Assembly: GCA_025146135.1 (NCBI GenBank)
Contig: CP102255.1
Span: 2,914,001 to 2,978,000 of the forward strand
DNA: 64,000 nt
Source of the DNA: Anaerotruncus colihominis
GTDB lineage: Bacteria; Bacillota; Clostridia; Oscillospirales; Ruminococcaceae
Reading direction: 5' to 3'
Under the pieces are notes generated by a model. It saw only the letters and a list, made by a program, of their open reading frames with translations. It did not search any database and was not told the origin of the DNA. Position 1 is the first letter of the stretch. Each line of letters begins with the position of its first letter. A program made the position numbers and the translations under genes. Positions 60,319-64,000 of the stretch are shown piece after piece.

Positions 60319-60861
60319 TCAGTCGGGATAAAGTCGGGGCATCTCCAATTCTTCCTGAAGTTCCGGCACAGCATAACCAAAAAGGCAGAGGGACAATAAG
60401 AAGATCGCCTCGCGCTTCCGGTCATAGAATACGCTTCGCTCCATATTCAGCTCATCCAGCAGTTCTTTTTCTGTGCTGTTAAAACGGTGGATAAATTGTT
60501 TGGTCAAGATCTCATAGTAAAGTTCACCCCGGTCAGGGTATCGTTTCAAGCGGAGAAGGGCACGGTCGATCACATCCACCAGCATCCGGTTTTCTATCAC
60601 GCAGCAGACCCGTTCCTCAAACTCCTGCAGATCCATATCCGGGGCGAAGCTTTGCAGATAGATAAGCCCGGTATCAGCGTCCTGAGCGCCCAGCTCCCAG
60701 GCATACTCATGCAGTTCCTCCACCCGCTCACTGAGGACCCACACCACATCCCGGTAGATTTTCAAAATCAGCTTTACCCGGTGATAGGCCAGCTGGCTGT
60801 CAAATCCAAGGGTCGCCATCTGCCTTTTACATTTCTGCACAGTGGAGCTTTCTTTTCTCAT
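60319..60861 (-). CDS. Phage-type transcriptional activator (RinA/DUF1492-like)
   Basis: 180 residues after GGAGGAGGAG. 'AYHRVKLILKIYRDVVWVLS', 'CCVIENRMLVDVIDRALLRL', 'LLDELNMERSVFYDRKREAI', the last being a sigma region 4-like helix. Length and layout suit late-gene activators of phages; family assignment is by pattern only. Confidence 0.6.
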   Translation of the reverse strand: MRKESSTVQKCKRQMATLGFDSQLAYHRVKLILKIYRDVVWVLSERVEELHEYAWELGAQDADTGLIYLQSFAPDMDLQEFEERVCCVIENRMLVDVIDRALLRLKRYPDRGELYYEILTKQFIHRFNSTEKELLDELNMERSVFYDRKREAIFLLSLCLFGYAVPELQEELEMPRLYPD

Positions 60862-60977
60862 GCCATTCTCCTCCTCCCATGTTCGCTAAACTGCGAACAA
60901 AATGCATACAACAAAGCCTGTGAACATTGGTGCGGCTGCGCCCCTCTCTTTAGGAGGGGGGGCTTGCCGTACCAACC

Positions 60978-61592
60978 TTATATGAGATTGCGTGTTTCCA
61001 ACCGAATACGCATGGCCTGCTTGGAGACTTGGAAGATCTGAGCCATTTCCGCAACCAGCTGCTCATTGCTTCTGCCTGCACGCAAACGGTAAAAACTTCT
61101 TTTGATTTGCGGCAGGGGCATGAGGAGAGCCGTAGCCAAGGCATCCGCCTGCCGTTCGACCAGACCGTGGCTTTCATCCAAAGATGTCTTTCCTTCATAG
61201 GCAGCCACATCGCCTGTGCCGGAGTACAGCTTCTGGTGCAGGACCCAGTGTCCCAATTCGTGAGCACAGGTGAACCGCAGCCTGCCGAGGAGCCTGTCCA
61301 CACAAAGCCGCTCCTCCACCAAGATCGTTCCGGCTTTGACGGCGATCAGGCGGTAGCGTTTTTCATCTTGGTCGTATAAAATGGCCGCTCCTTCATCAAA
61401 AATCGTTTCCCCAAGGATGCTCCCGTTTTTGCGTAGGCAATGATATTCCAGAGTTAGATCAAATTTGGTCTCTATGATAGTTTCAATGGGGACTGCCTGG
61501 GGAGGCCCGTCCAACAAAACGGGATCATACTCTTGCAGGATCTTCCGTCCAATGGTTTCAATTGCGTCCAATCGATACTTTGGTACAGACAA
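60978..61592 (-). CDS. ImmA/IrrE-family metallopeptidase
   Basis: 204 residues from a TTG after AAGGGGGG. Zinc motif HELGH (111-115) in 'RFTCAHELGHWVLHQ' and a second helix 'GLVERQADALATALLMPLPQ' with E and D. Such peptidases cleave the XRE repressor encoded next to them, inducing a mobile element after DNA damage. The XRE gene is immediately upstream (12 bases), confirming the pair. Confidence 0.92.
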   Translation of the reverse strand: MSVPKYRLDAIETIGRKILQEYDPVLLDGPPQAVPIETIIETKFDLTLEYHCLRKNGSILGETIFDEGAAILYDQDEKRYRLIAVKAGTILVEERLCVDRLLGRLRFTCAHELGHWVLHQKLYSGTGDVAAYEGKTSLDESHGLVERQADALATALLMPLPQIKRSFYRLRAGRSNEQLVAEMAQIFQVSKQAMRIRLETRNLI

Positions 61593-61604
61593 GAAAATCC
61601 CCCC

Positions 61605-61964
61605 TTAGTTCTGGCGGTTCTGCAGCATTTCCATAAATGCCTTCCATTCTTCATCGGTAGCATCTACTTCCTTTGCTACTCTCAATGCTGCGCGGACGAT
61701 GTCATGCTGGCGGATATAGTCAGGCAGGTCGGCCGGAACCGTCTGTCTGGAATCTGCGGCCAGATCCAGCAGCATTTCATGCTCCTGCTTATCCAATTCC
61801 AGAAAAGAAGAGATCCGCTCTACAAACGCTCCCTCTGGCGCCGGCCGGCGTCCCTGCTCAATATCACACAGGTACCCATTGGAGATACCGAGGTGTTTCG
61901 CGGTATCCCGGAGGTTTAATTTGGCCTCTTTGCGCCGTGTGCTGATGAAAGCTCCAAAGGTCAC
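61605..61964 (-). CDS. XRE-family repressor (ImmR-like)
   Basis: 119 residues. Helix-turn-helix 'NLRDTAKHLGISNGYLCDIE' and QGRRPAPEGAFVERISSFL, with a helical C-terminus 'DIVRAALRVAKEVDATDEEW'. Likely target of the ImmA peptidase encoded downstream. Together they probably control this third element's operon. Confidence 0.9.
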   Translation of the reverse strand: MTFGAFISTRRKEAKLNLRDTAKHLGISNGYLCDIEQGRRPAPEGAFVERISSFLELDKQEHEMLLDLAADSRQTVPADLPDYIRQHDIVRAALRVAKEVDATDEEWKAFMEMLQNRQN

Positions 61965-62062
61965 TGGTCTCCCTCCTTCATAGAGTTTCGCTGGTTTGCG
62001 AACATCTTGTTTATATTATAGCCAGTACATCCGCTCGATACAAGGATAAAAAAGGAAACGAA

Positions 62063-62094
62063 GGCCAGGTGTTAAAATTCCATAACACCTGGCC
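62063..62094 (-). terminator. Terminator of the WYL regulator
   Basis: GGCCAGGTGTTA and its complement, eight-base loop, seven bases past the stop at 62101. Confidence 0.8.
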
Positions 62095-62100
62095 TCTGCT

Positions 62101-63063
62101 TTAGAGAAACCTGCGGGCGATCCGCTTCATTTCTTCTACACACTCTTGGGGTGCTATAATCTGAATCCCGCCCATAAATTTGAAGACCCAGCCGTAAAAG
62201 GTGCCGCTTGGGTCGACTTCGATGTTTGCAGTAAAGTGTTCCTCGTCATATGCACGGGTTGGCACAGCTTCTCCATAATGGTCTATGATGGTTTTCATCA
62301 GCTTGTTCTCACAGAGCAGTTCAACAGAAACTGTGCGGTCAGCAGCAAACATATCAACGATCTTGTTGGTGTAGCCCGCCACATCAAAGCCTTCATTGGG
62401 TGTAAAGCCGGAGGGAAGTATCTTGATCCCCGACAGGCGGTCTACTCGGAAGTGGGCCATCCGCTGGTGTTTGTGAGAAAAGCCAATCAGGTAATAGTGG
62501 TCATTCTTCCATTCCAAAGCGTAAGGGTCCAGTTTATAGAGGTAACCGCCATGCTTGAGAACTCGTTTTTTCTCTGGCGTATATTCATAATACTGGAACT
62601 GGATCTGTCGCTTCTCCAAGATCGCCGTTTGGATGGCATCAATGATGTAATAGACTTGCTCGTTGTCCGGTTTCACCCGGCTGGACAGGCTGGCGAGCTG
62701 CCGAAGCTGCTCTGCCTGATGTGTGCTGGTCAGACGGCATAATTTCTGTACCAGTTCCTCGGATTTCTTGGCAGAAATGATCTTCGAGGATGCTACTGCG
62801 TCTGTCAGCATTTTCAGTTCTGGATACTCAAACAGGCGGCTTCCCATAAAATATTGGTTTTGGGTACTCTTGGCCACCACAATATCAATTCCTGCATCGA
62901 TCAGCGCATTGGTATCCGCGTAAACAGTCTGCCGCACTGCCTGAATTCCTTTTCCATTCAGATGGGCAATGATGTCAGATACTGTGGCGGGATGGTTTTC
63001 ATCGGTCCGCTCATAGAGAAACCGGAGTAATTCCAGTATCCGCATATTTGTTGAATTCTGCAT
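62101..63063 (-). CDS. WYL-domain transcriptional regulator
   Basis: 320 residues after GAGGTGA. Winged helix 'NMRILELLRFLYERTDENHP' and 'IQAVRQTVYADTNALIDAGI', then WYL domain 'GGYLYKLDPYALEWKNDHYY', 'LIGFSHKHQRMAHFRVDRLS' and 'FVFKFMGGIQIIAPQECVEE'-type end. WYL regulators bind nucleic-acid ligands and often control phage or CRISPR loci. Probably regulates this region. Confidence 0.9.
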   Translation of the reverse strand: MQNSTNMRILELLRFLYERTDENHPATVSDIIAHLNGKGIQAVRQTVYADTNALIDAGIDIVVAKSTQNQYFMGSRLFEYPELKMLTDAVASSKIISAKKSEELVQKLCRLTSTHQAEQLRQLASLSSRVKPDNEQVYYIIDAIQTAILEKRQIQFQYYEYTPEKKRVLKHGGYLYKLDPYALEWKNDHYYLIGFSHKHQRMAHFRVDRLSGIKILPSGFTPNEGFDVAGYTNKIVDMFAADRTVSVELLCENKLMKTIIDHYGEAVPTRAYDEEHFTANIEVDPSGTFYGWVFKFMGGIQIIAPQECVEEMKRIARRFL

Positions 63064-63088
63064 ACTTCACCTCGATTCTTAAAATGGC

Positions 63089-63229
63089 CTATTTTGTATG
63101 GTGTCCAGTCCCAAAGACCAGGATCAGGGCAACAAGACAGAGAAGCAGGCCAATCCAATTTCGATCCATAATCAGCTTGATTACCGCCACAAGCAGCAGT
63201 CCGCCCACCAGGAGCACAACGCCGTTCAT
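63089..63229 (-). CDS. Small membrane protein
   Basis: 46 residues directly after the next gene's stop (TGAATG). 'VVLLVGGLLLVAVIKLIMDR' and 'WIGLLLCLVALILVFGTGH' are two membrane helices. No family recognised; possibly co-translated with the DUF4261-like gene. Confidence 0.6.
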   Translation of the reverse strand: MNGVVLLVGGLLLVAVIKLIMDRNWIGLLLCLVALILVFGTGHHTK

Positions 63230-63991
63230 TCAGCGTCCTCCCGAGGCATAGTTCCCCATGTGGATGTCCAGCACCCCTCTGGGCGGCTGGATCAGGGAAT
63301 CCTCATACTGGCACTTCCACTGAATCTCCCGGCTCATCTGGCCATCTATAATGCCGTCAACGGTCTCCCCATCCTCAATGGGGTTGTCATTGGCCAGAAT
63401 GTAGGACACCGCATTGTAGGCGTGGTTTACCACCCAGTTGGGGTCCATGCCGTGGAAGTGGTACTGGAGGTCGGGCAGGAACAGGGTACTCATGCCCACA
63501 GTATCGATGAGCATATCCTCGGTGCCCTCAATGTTGAAGAAACGGACATTGACGCCGAAGCGGATGAACCGATCCGAACCCTCGATCTGGTGAGAACGCA
63601 CATCCTCCGCCAGAAACAGCTTGCCGCAGTTCTGGAAATAGAACGCCTCACAGGTAGGGTACAGTTCCGCAAGGGCCTCCACGAAGTCGGCATCCAGGTT
63701 GGCCCGTTCAAGAGCTGGGAGCGCCGCCGCCAGCATATCGGTGGCCACCACCTGATACCGGCACTCTCGGAAGATCCGATCCCGGTCCTCCTGGCAGTCC
63801 CACATCTGGATCAGCAAAAAGGCATCAAAGCCTTTGCCCTTGAACTTGTCGCATTTCATCACCATCAGCTGCACCGGGCATTTTCCGTCCTTGAACTCTG
63901 CAATATGCTCCTGTGCGGCAAAGCCGGCCATTTTCTTATCATAACAGAAGCACTCTGCTGATCCGATGTGCTTTTCCATTACGGCAGTCAT
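63230..63991 (-). CDS. DUF4261-like protein (start may lie beyond the edge)
   Basis: 253 residues from ATG 63991; the frame stays open to the window edge, and AAAGAAAAA upstream is a poor ribosome site, so it may extend further. 'QLMVMKCDKFKGKGFDAFLL', 'LAELYPTCEAFYFQNCGKLF' and 'YHFHGMDPNWVVNHAYNAVS' fit the DUF4261 family, unknown function. Probably the first visible gene of this operon. Confidence 0.65.
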   Translation of the reverse strand: MTAVMEKHIGSAECFCYDKKMAGFAAQEHIAEFKDGKCPVQLMVMKCDKFKGKGFDAFLLIQMWDCQEDRDRIFRECRYQVVATDMLAAALPALERANLDADFVEALAELYPTCEAFYFQNCGKLFLAEDVRSHQIEGSDRFIRFGVNVRFFNIEGTEDMLIDTVGMSTLFLPDLQYHFHGMDPNWVVNHAYNAVSYILANDNPIEDGETVDGIIDGQMSREIQWKCQYEDSLIQPPRGVLDIHMGNYASGGR

Positions 63992-64000
63992 TTTTTCTTT

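Overview
The window looks like chromosome from a gut Clostridia (Oscillospiraceae/Ruminococcaceae-like Firmicute). The resident DNA is GC-rich with strong AGGAGG-type ribosome sites. The mobile genes (tetracycline ribosomal-protection gene, TnpX-type serine recombinase, Tn1549-like conjugation genes) are the kinds typical of human and animal gut anaerobes. No rRNA, tRNA or CRISPR array was seen, so the species cannot be named.

Region 1 (1-11311, all minus strand) is most of a contractile injection system of the extracellular (eCIS/Afp-PVC-like) type: sheath, three T4-gp19-type tube proteins, an assembly protein, a DUF6760-like mini gene, a LysM baseplate/tube-end protein and the start of a VgrG/gpD-like spike that runs off the left edge. 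A 1285-residue Arg/Ala/Gly/Pro-rich protein sits between tube and LysM genes. Three unrecognised proteins and a 71-residue peptide with a Nif11-like, double-glycine leader precede the sheath gene. Further eCIS genes (gp25, baseplate J, AAA ATPase, payload) would lie to the left.

Region 2 (11656-27638, plus strand) is an NAD/ADP-ribose metabolism operon: NrtR-type Nudix regulator, NADAR protein, an unknown 238-residue protein, a microbial-type PARG and a KptA/Tpt1 RNA 2'-phosphotransferase. The unknown gene is cut in two by a 12-kb mobilizable element (about 13928-25997). That element carries tet, a kinase-like gene, a methyltransferase, MobC/relaxase, replication-type genes, TnpW and a TnpX-like recombinase. 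Joining the halves at a GA dinucleotide restores one continuous frame.

Region 3 (27701-34397, minus) is a LacI-regulated ribose-type ABC transporter operon with an M20 hydrolase and a glutamine-amidotransferase-like protein. Two identical 17-bp operator-like palindromes flank the regulator gene. Region 4 (34810-36587, minus) holds a VOC protein, a frameshifted TrpA-like gene and the C-terminal part of an iron alcohol dehydrogenase cut off at a mobile-element junction.

Region 5 (about 36588-49853) is a decaying Tn1549-like integrative element. VirB4, lysozyme, DUF4315, Cys-rich, relaxase, XRE, MerR, ABC ATPase and recombinase genes all carry truncations, stops or frameshifts. A divergent AT-rich restriction-modification cassette sits between mobC and the relaxase remnant. 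Four copies of a short palindrome are scattered through it.

Region 6 (49990-64000, minus) is a third mobile region. It has a broken KilA-N gene, an ATPase, a translationally coupled cluster of three serine-recombinase genes plus a metallophosphoesterase, a lone MazF toxin, sigma-like regulators, an ImmA/XRE pair, a WYL regulator and a DUF4261-like gene at the right edge. It also has a roughly 700-base gene-free stretch with strong stem-loops on the minus strand.
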